A stretch of 47,297 nt of DNA from assembly GCF_029193815.1 (NCBI RefSeq), contig NZ_JARFVC010000032.1, forward strand, positions 1-47,297, given 5' to 3'. The position numbers and the translations under genes were made by a program. This DNA comes from Cytobacillus sp. S13-E01 (lineage in GTDB: Bacteria; Bacillota; Bacilli; Bacillales; Bacillaceae_L). The notes beneath the pieces are model-generated. The model was not told the origin of the DNA. It did not search any database and worked only from the letters and a program-made list of their open reading frames with translations. This document shows positions 9,208 to 19,300 of the stretch, one piece after another (position 1 is the first letter of the stretch; every line of letters begins with the position of its first letter).

Positions 9208-10344
9208 ATGGTTGAAGACCGTAAACGAATCTTAAAGCTGATTGAAGATGGTAAAATAACTGCGGAAGAAGCGATTATTTTACTAGAAAAACTTGAAAAG
9301 GTGGAGATTTCGCCTTCTGAAAAGTATCAAAAGTCAGAGCAGGAAGAGATTGTTCAAGAGCTGTCTACCGTGGTAGATTTTGAGAATCACCAAAACCATA
9401 AAAGGGAACAGAAGTCGCAAAAGCAAGCCTCGGCCAAAACAAAGTTTATCGATTTTATTGACAGTGCCTTAAAAAAAATTAAAGATCTTGATCTCGATTT
9501 TAATTTTGGCAATGCTACCGAAGTTCACCATATCTTTTTCCATTCAAACGTAGATATTAACCAAATTGAGCTAGATGTTGCAAATGGTAGTATTAAGCTT
9601 GTTCCCTGGGATGAAAAAGATGTGCGGATAGAATGTGATGGTAAAGTATATAAAGTAGAATCCCAAGACGAAGCTCGTAACACATTCCTACAGGATGTAT
9701 TATTTTCGATCGAGGGTGGCAAGCTTACCTTCAGTGTTCAGAAAAAACAAATGAAAGTAAACTCCATCCTATATATACCACAAACTGAATACGAGAAAGT
9801 AAAGGTGCGTACGTTTAATGGGCCAATTTCTGGAGAAAAATTGCATGTAACGGAATTTAAAGCTAAGACTGCTAATGGGTCTATTGATATAAATCAATTC
9901 CGTTCAACTGAAATTGAGCTTGAAACGGCAAACGGACATATTAAAGCAAAAGATTGTCGTAGCACTGCACTTGATGCCGAAACGATTAACGGTACGCTTG
10001 ATGTTCGGGGAAGCTTCGGTAAGGTAGACTTACAGAGCTTTAATGGCAATGTAATTTGCTCACTTGCGGACTATTTATCCCATACTGCTCATATAAAAAC
10101 AACAACAGGTAATATTGACCTTTATGTGTCTGGAATTCTGGCAATAGATGGTGAACTTAAATCAAATCTTGGTGGATTTAAATGCGAGGTTCCAAACATG
10201 GATATTGTTGAAGAAAAAAGTGAGGTTGTTCAAAAATTGTTACGCTTCAAAGCGAACAGTGATCAATCAAATCGACTGCATATTTTTGCTGAAACAAAAA
10301 CGGGCTCTATATTAGTAAAACCAGAAGGGGGTGTGAATAATTGA
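9208..10344 (+). CDS. yvlB: DUF4097 family protein (YvlB/LiaG-like)
   Basis: 378 residues. The N-terminal 35 residues (RKRILKLIEDGKITAEEAIILLEKLE) form the short helical SHOCT/YvlB-type N-terminal segment. A charged linker follows. From about residue 110 on is a repetitive beta-strand region with recurring patterns such as TANGSIDI, TANGHIKAK, TINGTLDV and TTGNIDLYV, the DUF4097 right-handed beta-repeat fold. The family is associated with envelope-stress responses (compare LiaG), but no reaction is known. The ATG at 9208 follows GGGGGG by 6 bases; the TTG at 9202 abuts it and is less likely. The stop overlaps the start of the PspC-domain gene, which implies translational coupling. Confidence 0.8.
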   Translation: MVEDRKRILKLIEDGKITAEEAIILLEKLEKVEISPSEKYQKSEQEEIVQELSTVVDFENHQNHKREQKSQKQASAKTKFIDFIDSALKKIKDLDLDFNFGNATEVHHIFFHSNVDINQIELDVANGSIKLVPWDEKDVRIECDGKVYKVESQDEARNTFLQDVLFSIEGGKLTFSVQKKQMKVNSILYIPQTEYEKVKVRTFNGPISGEKLHVTEFKAKTANGSIDINQFRSTEIELETANGHIKAKDCRSTALDAETINGTLDVRGSFGKVDLQSFNGNVICSLADYLSHTAHIKTTTGNIDLYVSGILAIDGELKSNLGGFKCEVPNMDIVEEKSEVVQKLLRFKANSDQSNRLHIFAETKTGSILVKPEGGVNN

Positions 10345-10535
10345 AAAAACTATATCGATCACGTTCAAATAGAATGCTAGGCGGAGTTTTAGGAGGCCTT
10401 GCAGAGTATACAGGAATGGATACATCTCTCCTTCGAATATTATTTGTTTTAGCGTTAATATTAGGGGCAGGCACCCTTGGTTTAGTCTATTTAATCTGGA
10501 TCTTTGTCGTACCAAATAGAGAGGATGTTATCTAG
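10341..10535 (+). CDS. yvlC: PspC domain protein (YvlC-like)
   Basis: 64 residues with the PspC pattern: basic KKLYRSRSNRMLGGVLGGLAEYTGMD, then one long hydrophobic segment (about 30-55) and the end FVVPNRE. PspC-domain proteins are small inner-membrane proteins; in proteobacteria PspC signals phage-shock stress, while in Bacillus YvlC has no proven role. The start is TTG, overlapping the yvlB stop in TTGA, with GGGGGTG 7 bases upstream. The overlap makes co-expression with yvlB very likely. Confidence 0.85.
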   Translation: MKKLYRSRSNRMLGGVLGGLAEYTGMDTSLLRILFVLALILGAGTLGLVYLIWIFVVPNREDVI

Positions 10536-10581
10536 AAATGAAGTGGCTTGCTAGTATTTTAGGTTCAGTTACGTAAAAATA

Positions 10582-10611
10582 AAGGGGTAAGCCATAACCG
10601 GCTTGCCCCTT
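10582..10611 (+). terminator. Intrinsic terminator after yvlC
   Basis: AAGGGGTAAGCC (10582-10593) pairs with GGCTTGCCCCTT (10600-10611) with one T-G wobble, followed by TCTACTATTT. It ends the yvlABC operon. Confidence 0.75.
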
Positions 10612-10630
10612 CTACTATTTAATAGCTACA

Positions 10631-10694
10631 ATTCGACACCTTCCATGAACGTGTCGAAATCAGTGTTTCGACACTTTCATGGAAGGTGTCGAAT
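10631..10694. repeat. Large nested hairpin built from a TTCGACACCTTCC repeat
   Basis: An 18-bp arm starting ATTCGACACC (10631-10648) pairs perfectly with 10677-10694. Inside, GTGTCGAAA (10651-10659) pairs with TTTCGACAC (10666-10674). A further AGGGTGTCGAATT lies at 10702-10714. The same GGTGTCGAA motif forms a hairpin between hisD and hisB (23871-23897), so this is a dispersed repeat. It lies between yvlC and hprK. Confidence 0.75.
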
Positions 10695-10809
10695 TCTATG
10701 AAGGGTGTCGAATTTTAAAATTGTACATATTTCTATTATTTGTTTTTTGTTACTAGAAGAAAAGTGCTAAAATGATATTAATGTCTACCTAGTGAAAGGG
10801 GAAATGATT

Positions 10810-11745
10810 GTGCCCAAAGTTCGCACAAAGGATATTATTGAGAAATTCAAGCTTGAGCTAGTAAGTGGGGAGGAGGGAATTAACCGTCCTATCACAACTA
10901 GTGATATATCGAGGCCAGGTCTTGAAATGGCTGGATATTTTACATATTACCCAGCTGAGAGAATTCAACTTTTAGGTAAGACTGAGCTTACATTTTATGA
11001 ACGATTAAGTTCTGAGGAAAAAGTGATTAGAATGGAAAAGCTTTGTACAGATATAACGCCTGGTATTCTAGTTTCACGTGGTATTGACATACCTAAGGAG
11101 CTTATTGAAGCGTCTGAGCGTGAATCAGTTCCTGTGATGAGAACTGATTTGAAAACAACAAAACTCTCTAGTAGATTAACGAACTTTTTAGAAAGTAAAT
11201 TGGCACCTACAACTGCTGTTCACGGGGTACTTGTCGACATTTATGGTGTCGGAGTTTTACTAACGGGTAAGAGTGGTGTTGGAAAGAGTGAAACCGCTTT
11301 GGAGCTTGTAAAACGAGGGCACCGTCTTGTTGCAGATGACTGTGTTGAAATTCGTCAAGAAGACCAAGATACATTGGTAGGGACAGCACCAGATTTAATT
11401 GAACATCTATTAGAAATACGTGGACTAGGGATAATTAATGTGATGACATTATTTGGTGCAGGAGCTGTGCGTAGTTTTAAGAGAATAACATTGGTTATTA
11501 ACTTAGAGCTTTGGGATCAAAATAAGCAATATGATCGTCTCGGGCTTGAAGAAGAAAAAATGAAGATTATTGATACCGATATAACGAAGCTAACTGTTCC
11601 GGTTCGACCTGGCCGCAACTTAGCTGTTATTATAGAAGTAGCGGCTATGAACTTCCGTTTAAAACGAATGGGAATGAATGCTGCAGAACAATTCTCAAAT
11701 CGTCTAACAGATGTTATTGAAGATGGTGATCATGAGGAAATCTAA
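10810..11745 (+). CDS. hprK: HPr kinase/phosphorylase
   Basis: A bifunctional homohexameric enzyme that uses ATP (or PPi) to phosphorylate Ser46 of HPr and Crh, and dephosphorylates them by phosphorolysis releasing PPi. It is the sensor of carbon-catabolite control in Firmicutes. 311 residues; the P-loop GKSGVGKS is at 153-160, the catalytic RGHRLVADD follows, and the HprK signature [11 protein letters not shown]...FGAGAV is near 200-220. GTG 10810 is preferred over upstream in-frame starts because AAAGGGGA lies 7 bases before it, and because the N-terminus then aligns with the family (PKVRTKD). It heads a block with lgt, yvoD, ppaX and yvoF. Its substrate Crh is encoded about 23 kb downstream. 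Confidence 0.97.
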   Translation: MPKVRTKDIIEKFKLELVSGEEGINRPITTSDISRPGLEMAGYFTYYPAERIQLLGKTELTFYERLSSEEKVIRMEKLCTDITPGILVSRGIDIPKELIEASERESVPVMRTDLKTTKLSSRLTNFLESKLAPTTAVHGVLVDIYGVGVLLTGKSGVGKSETALELVKRGHRLVADDCVEIRQEDQDTLVGTAPDLIEHLLEIRGLGIINVMTLFGAGAVRSFKRITLVINLELWDQNKQYDRLGLEEEKMKIIDTDITKLTVPVRPGRNLAVIIEVAAMNFRLKRMGMNAAEQFSNRLTDVIEDGDHEEI

Positions 11746-11813
11746 ATTTTTATTAGTAGGGATTAGTAGACAGGTGCTTATGGCACCATTAACATTTTAG
11801 GAGTTGAGAAAAA

Positions 11814-12635
11814 ATGGAGAGAGATAATATTCAGCCTTTAAATCCAATAGTTTTGGATTTAGGACCCCTTCAAATTTATTGGTATGGTCTTATTATTGGA
11901 TTAGGTGCAATGCTTGCACTTATTTTTGCCGTTAGGGAATCAGAGAGGCGCGGCTTACATAAAGATACTTTTGTAGACCTCGTTTTGTGGGCTATTCCGA
12001 TTGCGATTTTATCAGCACGAGCTTATTACGTCATTTTTAAATGGGATTATTATTCACAGAATCCAGACCAAATCATTAAAATTTGGGAAGGTGGATTAGC
12101 AATCCACGGTGGTCTAATTGGAGCAGTTATAACGGGAATTATATTTGCAAAGATAAAAGGACTTTCGTTTTGGAAAATAGCAGATATTGGAGCACCAAGT
12201 ATTTTACTAGGTCAAGCAATTGGTCGTTGGGGAAATTTCATGAACCAAGAAGCACATGGTGGTCCAATACCTGAAGAAAGTATTCAAACGTTTTATAATG
12301 TATTACCTGATTTTATTATGGATCAAATGTATATTGATGGAATTTATTACATCCCTACATTTTTATATGAATCAATCTGGAATTTTGTTGGAGTAGTTAT
12401 CCTAATTCTGCTCAGAAGAGTAAATCTACGTCGTGGCGAGCTATTCTTAAGCTATGTGATTTGGTATTCAGTTGGTCGTTTTTATATTGAAGGATTAAGA
12501 ACTGACAGCTTAATGCTAACTGAAACATTACGTATTGCTCAAGTAATCTCACTTGTATTAATTGCACTTGCTGTGGGACTTATCATCTATAGAAGAGTTA
12601 GTGGTAAAGCAAAAGAAAAATATTTAGATAGATAG
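11814..12635 (+). CDS. lgt: Prolipoprotein diacylglyceryl transferase
   Basis: Transfers diacylglycerol from phosphatidylglycerol to the lipobox cysteine of prolipoproteins, the first step of lipoprotein maturation, in the cytoplasmic membrane. 273 residues with seven predicted membrane helices. The family motifs are AIHGGLIGA (His98) and the Lgt signature [14 protein letters not shown] at 137-150, followed by YESIWNF and [13 protein letters not shown]. The ATG at 11814 is preceded by TAGGAG at good spacing. A short hairpin, GGTGC/GCACC (11773-11787), lies in the 68-bp gap after hprK. The adjacency with hprK and ppaX is the normal Bacillus order. Confidence 0.96.
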   Translation: MERDNIQPLNPIVLDLGPLQIYWYGLIIGLGAMLALIFAVRESERRGLHKDTFVDLVLWAIPIAILSARAYYVIFKWDYYSQNPDQIIKIWEGGLAIHGGLIGAVITGIIFAKIKGLSFWKIADIGAPSILLGQAIGRWGNFMNQEAHGGPIPEESIQTFYNVLPDFIMDQMYIDGIYYIPTFLYESIWNFVGVVILILLRRVNLRRGELFLSYVIWYSVGRFYIEGLRTDSLMLTETLRIAQVISLVLIALAVGLIIYRRVSGKAKEKYLDR

Positions 12636-12655
12636 GCGGATAGGAGAGAGCAACT

Positions 12656-13600
12656 TTGGTTGGCACACTAAAGCGGGGATTTGCTGTAGGGCTTCAAACA
12701 ACATGGACACTTGGTAAAGTTATTTTTCCTGTTACATTGATTGTTACATTATTACGTTATACACCACTATTAGATTGGCTCATTCAAGTTATTACACCTT
12801 TGATGGGCTTGATGGGATTGTCTGGAGAAGCGGCAATTCCACTTGTCATCGGTAACTTTTTAAACCTTTATGCCGCAATTGGGGCAATTTTAACACTCGA
12901 TTTAACAGTAAAGGAAGTATTTATACTAGCGGTTATGCTGTCTTTTTCGCATAATTTGATTATTGAATCAACAGTTGCTGCAAAGGTTGGCATTAAAATC
13001 TGGATTGTTGTTACTGTACGTTTATTTTTAGCTTTTTTATCAGCATTCATCATTAATCTTGTTTGGAACGGTGGAGGAGAGCTTGCGCAATATGGCCTTA
13101 TCACAAAGACTGACGAACCGGTTACAGGCTGGTTTAACATTCTAGTAGAAGCGATTGAAAAAGCCTCACTTGGAATTGTGCAGCTAGTGATTATTGTCAT
13201 TCCACTGATGATTGCCATTCAAGTGTTAAAGGACTTACAATGGCTTTCTGTCTTTTCAAAATGGATGGCCCCTATCACAAGATTGTTAGGTATGAAAGAA
13301 AATACCTCTACAACGCTTGCAGCAGGAATCCTATTTGGATTAGCTTACGGGGCAGGTGTTATGATACAAGCGGTGAAAGAGGATAATGTTAGTAAAAAGG
13401 ATTTAACGCTAGCCTTTATTTTTCTTGTATCCTGCCATGCGGTTATAGAGGATACACTCATCTTTCTTCCGCTTGGAATCCCAGTTTTACCGTTACTACT
13501 CATTCGGTTAGTTGTAGCAATATTATTAACGATTGCGGTAGCATTTATTTGGAAAAGAGCCCAACATACAAGTAGAAAGGAAGCTAGCTATGAAAATTAA
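12656..13600 (+). CDS. yvoD: Nucleoside-recognition domain membrane protein (YvoD-like)
   Basis: 314 residues and multi-spanning. The two hydrophobic halves each resemble the nucleoside recognition (Gate) domain ([16 protein letters not shown] near 18-33; [17 protein letters not shown] near 177-193). Family members include spore-maturation and transport-associated proteins; the substrate is unknown. The start is TTG with AGGAGAG 5-6 bases upstream, 20 bp after lgt. The 3' end overlaps ppaX by 11 bp, so it is part of the hprK-lgt-yvoD-ppaX-yvoF transcription unit found in B. subtilis. Confidence 0.82.
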   Translation: MVGTLKRGFAVGLQTTWTLGKVIFPVTLIVTLLRYTPLLDWLIQVITPLMGLMGLSGEAAIPLVIGNFLNLYAAIGAILTLDLTVKEVFILAVMLSFSHNLIIESTVAAKVGIKIWIVVTVRLFLAFLSAFIINLVWNGGGELAQYGLITKTDEPVTGWFNILVEAIEKASLGIVQLVIIVIPLMIAIQVLKDLQWLSVFSKWMAPITRLLGMKENTSTTLAAGILFGLAYGAGVMIQAVKEDNVSKKDLTLAFIFLVSCHAVIEDTLIFLPLGIPVLPLLLIRLVVAILLTIAVAFIWKRAQHTSRKEASYEN

Positions 13601-14231
13601 TACTCTTCTTTTTGATTTAGACGGAACCTTAATTGATACAAATGAGCTTATTATTTCTTCGTTTCTACACACATTCGAAACATATTACCCAGGTCAATAT
13701 AAAAGGGAAGATGTTTTAAAATATATGGGACCTACCTTGACTGAGACATTTGAGTCAGTTGATAGGACACGCTCTCAAGAGATGATTGATACTTATCGTG
13801 CTTACAACATAGGAAATCATGATCTACTAGTGACAGAGTTTGAAGGTGTGTTTGAAACAATCAAAGCATTATATGAAAAGGGATATAAGTTAGGAATTGT
13901 AACAACTAAGATGCGAAACGTGGTTGATATGGGGTTGAAGTTAACAAAACTAGATCAATTTTTTGAGGTCGTAGTTGCGCTCGATGATGTTCAACATGCA
14001 AAACCAGATCCAGAACCGGTTAATTTAGCATTAATCAAGCTAAATGCAAAAGCAGACGAAGCGATTATGGTAGGTGATAATTTTCATGATATTCTATCTG
14101 GAAAAAATGCAGGTACGAAAACAGCTGGGGTTGCATGGACAGCCAAAGGTAAAGACTACTTAGCGACCTTTGAACCAGACTTTATGCTAGAGCATATGGA
14201 TGATTTACTGAAAATCATTGGAGCCAAATAA
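13590..14231 (+). CDS. ppaX: Pyrophosphatase PpaX (HAD family)
   Basis: Hydrolyses inorganic pyrophosphate, including that formed when HPr kinase/phosphorylase dephosphorylates P-Ser-HPr, and so pulls that reaction forward. 213 residues of the HAD superfamily. Motif I is FDLDGTLID with the nucleophile Asp9 and Asp11, motif II is the IVTTK region near 110, Lys is in HAKPDPEP, and motif IV is MVGDNFHDI near 160. The ATG overlaps yvoD by 11 bp and has AAAGGAAG upstream. Its operon position with hprK is the family's usual context and supports PpaX over a phosphoglycolate phosphatase. Confidence 0.93.
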   Translation: MKINTLLFDLDGTLIDTNELIISSFLHTFETYYPGQYKREDVLKYMGPTLTETFESVDRTRSQEMIDTYRAYNIGNHDLLVTEFEGVFETIKALYEKGYKLGIVTTKMRNVVDMGLKLTKLDQFFEVVVALDDVQHAKPDPEPVNLALIKLNAKADEAIMVGDNFHDILSGKNAGTKTAGVAWTAKGKDYLATFEPDFMLEHMDDLLKIIGAK

Positions 14232-14233
14232 CC

Positions 14234-14764
14234 GTGAGAAATACGACAAGATATCCTGTCTCTGGAGCAAACTCCCTTTGGCACATCTATAAAACGGTGC
14301 CATTTCTAAAGGTTGTTAAAAATTTTATCGTTATTCAATTGGCTAGATATACTCCAGTCTTATCCGTTAAAAATTGGCTATATCGAAATTTATTACGAAT
14401 GAAGATTGGCGATCAAACGTCCTTTGCATTAATGGTCATGCTAGATATTATGTTTCCAGAAAAAATCAGTGTCGGCAAAAATACCGTGATTGGCTATAAC
14501 ACAACGATATTAGCACATGAGTATTTAATCAAGGAATATCGTCTTGGTGATGTTATTATTGGTGATGAAGTGTTGATCGGGGCTAATTCAACCCTGTTAC
14601 CTGGGATTACAATAGGAGATCGAGCGGTTATTTCGGCAGGAACGCTAGTCCATAAGGATGTACCTGCTGGCGTATTTGTTGGCGGCAACCCGATGCGTGT
14701 AATTTATACAAAAGAAGAAATGGAACAACGATTAACGGATGATGCAATCTACAATCAGTTATAA
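14234..14764 (+). CDS. yvoF: Hexapeptide-repeat acyltransferase (YvoF-like)
   Basis: 176 residues. After about 60 N-terminal residues the protein becomes a left-handed beta-helix of hexapeptide repeats (VGKNTVIGYNTTIL, IGDEVLIGANSTLLPGITIGDRAVISAGTLVHKDVPAG). It ends with the VGGNPMRVI loop typical of O-acetyltransferases of the LacA/maltose transacetylase group. The acceptor is unknown. The start is GTG, 2 bp after the ppaX stop, with GGAG about 10 bases upstream, so it is translationally linked to ppaX. It is the last conserved gene before the inserted yerO/yerP region. Confidence 0.85.
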   Translation: MRNTTRYPVSGANSLWHIYKTVPFLKVVKNFIVIQLARYTPVLSVKNWLYRNLLRMKIGDQTSFALMVMLDIMFPEKISVGKNTVIGYNTTILAHEYLIKEYRLGDVIIGDEVLIGANSTLLPGITIGDRAVISAGTLVHKDVPAGVFVGGNPMRVIYTKEEMEQRLTDDAIYNQL

Positions 14765-14784
14765 TACTGGTTGTGGATTTTTTT

Positions 14785-15042
14785 ATGGATTTGGACAGGA
14801 AAGATAACCCTTATATTTTAAACAAACGTTTGGTTAATGCCCCTCAGGCTAGTCATATCAAGGGGTTAAAAAAATTAAACAAACGTTTGATTGACAAACA
14901 GAGCAATCGAAACAAGAGAGAACAAACGGCTTACTTTGTTCTCTTGTTATCAACATTTACACTCACTCTCTTTGGCTATACAGTACCTGTACTAGGTTCA
15001 GGCCATTCCTTAATTCAATTGTTTTTGTTTCTAGATAATTGA
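14785..15042 (+). CDS. Doubtful small ORF across the palindrome pair (85 residues)
   Basis: Starting from ATG 14785, the frame encodes a basic N-terminal half with LNKRLVN and LNKRLID, which are simply the translated palindromes. A hydrophobic stretch (TAYFVLLLSTFTLTLFGYTVPVLG) follows that could be one membrane helix. There is no good Shine-Dalgarno sequence. A strong stem-loop (AAGAGAGAACAAA near 14911 with TTTGTTCTCTT near 14937) lies inside. The equivalent palindrome pair at 8671 has stop codons upstream in the same frame and no start. I think non-coding is more likely, but a single-pass membrane peptide is not excluded. Confidence 0.25.
   Translation: MDLDRKDNPYILNKRLVNAPQASHIKGLKKLNKRLIDKQSNRNKREQTAYFVLLLSTFTLTLFGYTVPVLGSGHSLIQLFLFLDN
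14818..14894. promoter_or_regulatory. Paired 20-bp palindromes, 57 bp centre to centre (copy 2)
   Basis: TTAAACAAACGTTTGGTTAA (14818-14837) and TTAAACAAACGTTTGATTGA (14875-14894) repeat the pair seen at 8671-8747 with identical spacing. The interior 37 bp carries CCCCT/AGGGG (a possible hairpin) and does not match the first copy. As self-complementary sequences, the two can also pair with each other in RNA. Confidence 0.55.
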
Positions 15043-15053
15043 TCGTTGGTTAT

Positions 15054-15116
15054 TGACTGATCAGTCATCATTTAGATTAACAAAACTTATTATAACTTTG
15101 TATGACTGGTCGGTCA
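15054..15116. promoter_or_regulatory. Two orphan TetR-type operators
   Basis: TGACTGATCAGTCA (15054-15067, perfect palindrome) and TGACTGGTCGGTCA (15103-15116) match the TGACT-N4-AGTCA form of the two sites upstream of the efflux gene at 16253 and 16286. They lie beyond the 3' end and terminator of the TetR gene, where no complete gene begins. A TTGACT (-35-like) overlaps the first. Downstream, AAAGGAG near 15223 precedes only a 5-codon frame. They may mark a lost TetR-controlled gene. Confidence 0.6.
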
Positions 15117-15130
15117 AAACTGATGAAAAG

Positions 15131-15162
15131 ATATTAAAAACGTTCATTTAAAAAAATGAACG
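15131..15162 (-). terminator. Intrinsic terminator of the TetR gene
   Basis: On the minus strand, CGTTCATTT (15162-15154) pairs with AAATGAACG (15149-15141) around four T residues. TTTTTAATATC follows. It is positioned downstream of the yerO-type gene. Confidence 0.8.
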
Positions 15163-15297
15163 CTTCATCTAATGATATGGCTGTTTTACGTTATTACTTT
15201 AGAAGTACCAGTTCTATCAATTAGAAAGGAGTATAGTGCTAGTACTTCCCTAATCATAACAACACTTCTCAATATACTTGTAAAATAGAAAAGAGTC

Positions 15298-16167
15298 TTA
15301 TTGTTTTATATTGTAAAAGGCAGCAATGCTTTTTGTGTATTTTTCAAAACCTGGTACATTATAAAAATTGGATAACATGCCTTGGATGACCGGGATTCTA
15401 GGGTTATCTGTGCCTATCTCATTTTCTAAAACCTCTAAAGATATGACCAAATCATCGTTATCCTCTAATAAATGTACTGCATTTTTCAGCTGCACAATAA
15501 TATCCTTGATTTGGTTTGGATTTTTCATAAAAAATGCTTTTGAGCGAGTGATTAAATCTTCCATCTTGTCTTTTGAAAGAATTGGTTTTTCGTTTTCTAA
15601 TCCTAGGATAATACTATCCATTCTTCGTAATATATACTGAACAAGTTTCTCTAAATTAGGTATTCCTTCTTTATCAAATAATAAAACCTTAATATATGAT
15701 TGGAACATACCTTCTAATTGGAACGATAGATCCCACACATGTTGTTCTATCTTATTTCCATATATCGATAATAGACCTTCATTATAAAATCGATGAGTTT
15801 CACTGTGCATTTTAAAAATCAACTCTTTCGTTGAGTCATTTAAAGGGATGGCTTGCTCTCTTGATTGCATAACAATAAACTCTTTATGAGCTATTAAGGT
15901 CTCAAATAAAGTAGTCAGCTGTTTTATGAACTTTTCTCTAGGAGGTAAATTCAAATTGTCAAATGCTGCAACGTTTTTTTGTAATCGATCGAAATAATGG
16001 TTGAGAATGGCTAAAAGTAGGGAATCTTTAGATTTAAAATGCAAATAAAAGGCACCTTTAGAAATACCACTTTCGGTAGCGATTTCCTGAATTGATGTTG
16101 AGTTAAAACCTTTTTGTGCGAACAGCTTTATAGCCGACTCTATAATAATTGTATCCTTTGATTTCAA
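15298..16167 (-). CDS. yerO: TetR family regulator (YerO-like), divergent from RND efflux gene
   Basis: 289 residues, the same length as B. subtilis YerO. The N-terminal helix-turn-helix (about residues 5-50) reads IIESAIKLFAQKGFNSTSIQEIATESGISKGAFYLHFKSKD, in the classic TetR form. The long C-terminal ligand domain has no detectable enzymatic motif. TTG 16167 is chosen because AGGAGGT lies 7 bases before it; the GTG at 16176 lies within the Shine-Dalgarno sequence itself. Divergence from a SwrC-type exporter and TGACT-N4-AGTCA palindromes in the shared promoter indicate that it represses that exporter and probably itself. The ligand is unknown. Confidence 0.88.
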   Translation of the reverse strand: MKSKDTIIIESAIKLFAQKGFNSTSIQEIATESGISKGAFYLHFKSKDSLLLAILNHYFDRLQKNVAAFDNLNLPPREKFIKQLTTLFETLIAHKEFIVMQSREQAIPLNDSTKELIFKMHSETHRFYNEGLLSIYGNKIEQHVWDLSFQLEGMFQSYIKVLLFDKEGIPNLEKLVQYILRRMDSIILGLENEKPILSKDKMEDLITRSKAFFMKNPNQIKDIIVQLKNAVHLLEDNDDLVISLEVLENEIGTDNPRIPVIQGMLSNFYNVPGFEKYTKSIAAFYNIKQ

Positions 16168-16244
16168 GTGGTGCACCTCCTATACTTAGAGTATATCGAA
16201 AAAAAATTAAATGTTATATGTTTTTGTATTGAATTATCTTCTTG

Positions 16245-16299
16245 TTGACTTATGACTGACTAGTCATATATAGTGTAGAGTGTCATGACTTGATAGTCA
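16245..16299 (+). promoter_or_regulatory. yerP promoter with two TetR-type operators
   Basis: TTGACT (16245-16250) and TATAGT (16269-16274) form a sigma-A promoter with an 18-bp spacer. The spacer holds TGACTGACTAGTCA (16253-16266). TGACTTGATAGTCA (16286-16299) lies at the start site. Both are TGACT-N4-AGTCA palindromes, 33 bp apart centre to centre. Repressor bound at either would block initiation. Confidence 0.8.
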
Positions 16300-16337
16300 A
16301 TTGTTAATTATGATTTTTAAATCAAGGGAGAGGAAAA

Positions 16338-19300
16338 ATGAAAAACATCATCCGATTTTCATTAAAAAATAAACTAGCAGTTTGGTTACTTACCATTATT
16401 GTAACAGTGAGTGGATTATATTCAGGTTTAAACATGAAACTAGAGACCATTCCAAATATTACTACACCACTGGTTACCGTAATGACAATTTATCCAGGGG
16501 CGACGCCTGAAGAAGTGGCAGATAAAGTGACCGTTCCTATCGAGAAGCGAGTGAAAAACTTAGATGGCGTCGATATTGTTAGTTCATCATCGTTTCAAAA
16601 TGCTTCATCAATACAAATTCAATACAACTTTGATAAAGATATGGACAAAGCGCAAGAAGAAGCAAAGGAAGCGATAAGTGGTGTAGTGTTTCCTGAAGGT
16701 GTTCAAGCACCTGATGTTTCACGTTTAAGTCTTAATGCATTTCCCGTTATGTCGTTAAGCATTGCCAATAATGAACAAACATTACCGGAATTAACGAAAA
16801 TAACGGAAGAAACAATTGTACCTGAATTAGAGGGTGTAGAAGGTGTAGCTTCTATTCAAATTTCAGGTCAACAAGTCGAGGAAGTAGTACTTGCATTTAA
16901 TAAGGAAAAAATGGCTCAATATGGTTTAAGTGAAAGTACAGTTATGAATGTTATTAAAGGATCCAACCTAACATTCCCATTAGGACTATTTACTTTAGGA
17001 GATACTGAGAAATCAGTTGTAATCGATGGTGATATTGCTACTGTTGAAGATCTTAAGGCTATTAAAATTCCTGTAATGGCTTCAACAAATGAGCAAATGG
17101 TTCCTGATGGTCAACGACCGACTGGTGCACAACCTACGGTGATTCCGACAGTCACATTAGGAGAAATTGCAACACTTACTGGCGAAGGAAAAGCTGAATC
17201 GATTTCACGAACAAATGGTGACACATCGATTGGTGTTCAAATTGTGAAATCTGCAGATGCCAATACGGTGGATGTTGTAAATGCAGTAAAGGTGAAACTT
17301 AATGAACTAGAATCAAATATTTCTGGGTTAACCGTGACACCAATGTTTGATCAAGGGGCACCAATTGAAGAATCAGTGCAAACGATGTTAAGTAAAGCAA
17401 TATTTGGTGCGATCTTTGCGATGCTTATTATTTTACTGTTCCTACGAAATGTAAGGACGACAATTATTTCAGTTATTTCGATTCCTCTATCCCTATTAAT
17501 TGCGATTTTGTTATTAAACCAGTTGGATATCTCCCTCAATATGATGACACTTGGTGCGATGACAGTAGCAATAGGACGAGTAGTTGATGACTCAATCGTA
17601 GTTATTGAAAACATTTTTAGACGTATGTCATCAAATGATGAAACAATAAGGGGAAAACAACTTATTGTCGAAGCTACAAAAGAGATGTTTATGCCAATCT
17701 TTTCTTCAACGATTGTAACCATTGCTGTATTTTTACCATTAGGATTAGTGGGCGGAATGATTGGTGAACTCTTTTTACCTTTCGCCTTAACAATTGTATT
17801 TGCGCTACTTGCTTCATTATTAGTGGCAATTACTATTGTTCCGATGATGGCACATTCTTTATTTAAACAAGGCGTTGCTACAAAGCACGCACATGATGAA
17901 AATAAGCAAGGAAAACTAGCAAATGGTTATAAAATAGTACTCAATTGGACGTTAAATCATAAGTGGATTACTTCTGGAATTGCTGTGTTAATGCTAGCAG
18001 GTAGTTTATTCCTTGTACCAATAATAGGAGTTAGTTTCTTACCGGCAGACGAACAGAAAATGGTGATCGCAACATTTAAGCCTGAACCTGGGCAAACATT
18101 AGATGAGGTAATTGATATTGCAACAGAGGCAGAACAATTTTTCACTGCTCGAAATGATGTAAAGACGGTTCAGTTTTCTGTTGGCGGCGAAAACCCGATG
18201 AATCCAGGTCAATCCAATTCTGCATTATTCTATGTGGAATATGAGGCAGACACAGAGAATTTTGATCGTGAGAAAGAAGAAGTCATAAATGAATTAAAAG
18301 CAATGACAGGAAAAGGTGAATGGGGAAGTCAAGATTTTTCAGGAATGGGTTCAAGTAATGCTATTTCTATACAGGTGTATGGAGACGACATGAAGGACAT
18401 AGAACCTGTTATTAATGAAATCGAGAAAATTTTTAAAAGCAATAATTCACTTGCAAATGTAAAAACGAGTGTTTCAGACACGTATGAAGAATATACTCTG
18501 GTAGCTGATCAAGAAAAATTGAGTCAGTTGGGCTTATCGGCAGCACAAATTGGTATGGAACTTTCTCAGTTTGGTGCACGTGAATTAGTAACAACGGTTG
18601 TTCAAGAAGATAAAGAGTTGAATGTTTATTTAGAGGTTGAAGAAAATAATTATCAAGATATTGAAGACCTTACCAATAAAACAATTACTTCACCACTTGG
18701 CGTAGAAGTTGTAATTAAGGATGTAGTAGAGATCATAAAGGGAAGTACTTCAGACACAATTTCAAGACGAGATGGTCGAATATTTGCAGATGTTTCAGGG
18801 GAAATCACCACAAAGGATGTAGCGAAAGTATCAGCAGATATCCAACAAGGAGTAGATGAGTTGGATACCCCAGCTAATGTCGATATAACAATGGGTGGTG
18901 TTACAGAGGATATCGCTGAATCATTTACACAACTTGGATTAGCAATGTTGGCAGCGATAGCGATTGTGTATTTCATTCTAGTTATCACATTTGGTGGAGG
19001 TCTAGCGCCATTTGCGATTCTATTCTCTCTACCGTTTACAATTATTGGTGGATTAGTAGGGTTATTAATTGCAGGTGAAACATTAAGTGTTTCTGCGATG
19101 ATTGGCGCCCTTATGTTAATTGGTATAGTTGTAACAAATGCCATCGTTCTGATTGACCGAGTCATTCATAAGGAGAATGAAGGTTTATCAACGAGGGATG
19201 CCTTACTAGAAGCAGGAGCAACACGTCTTCGTCCGATCCTAATGACAGCCCTCGCTACCATTGGTGCACTTGCACCACTTGCAATTGGTCTTGAAGGAAG

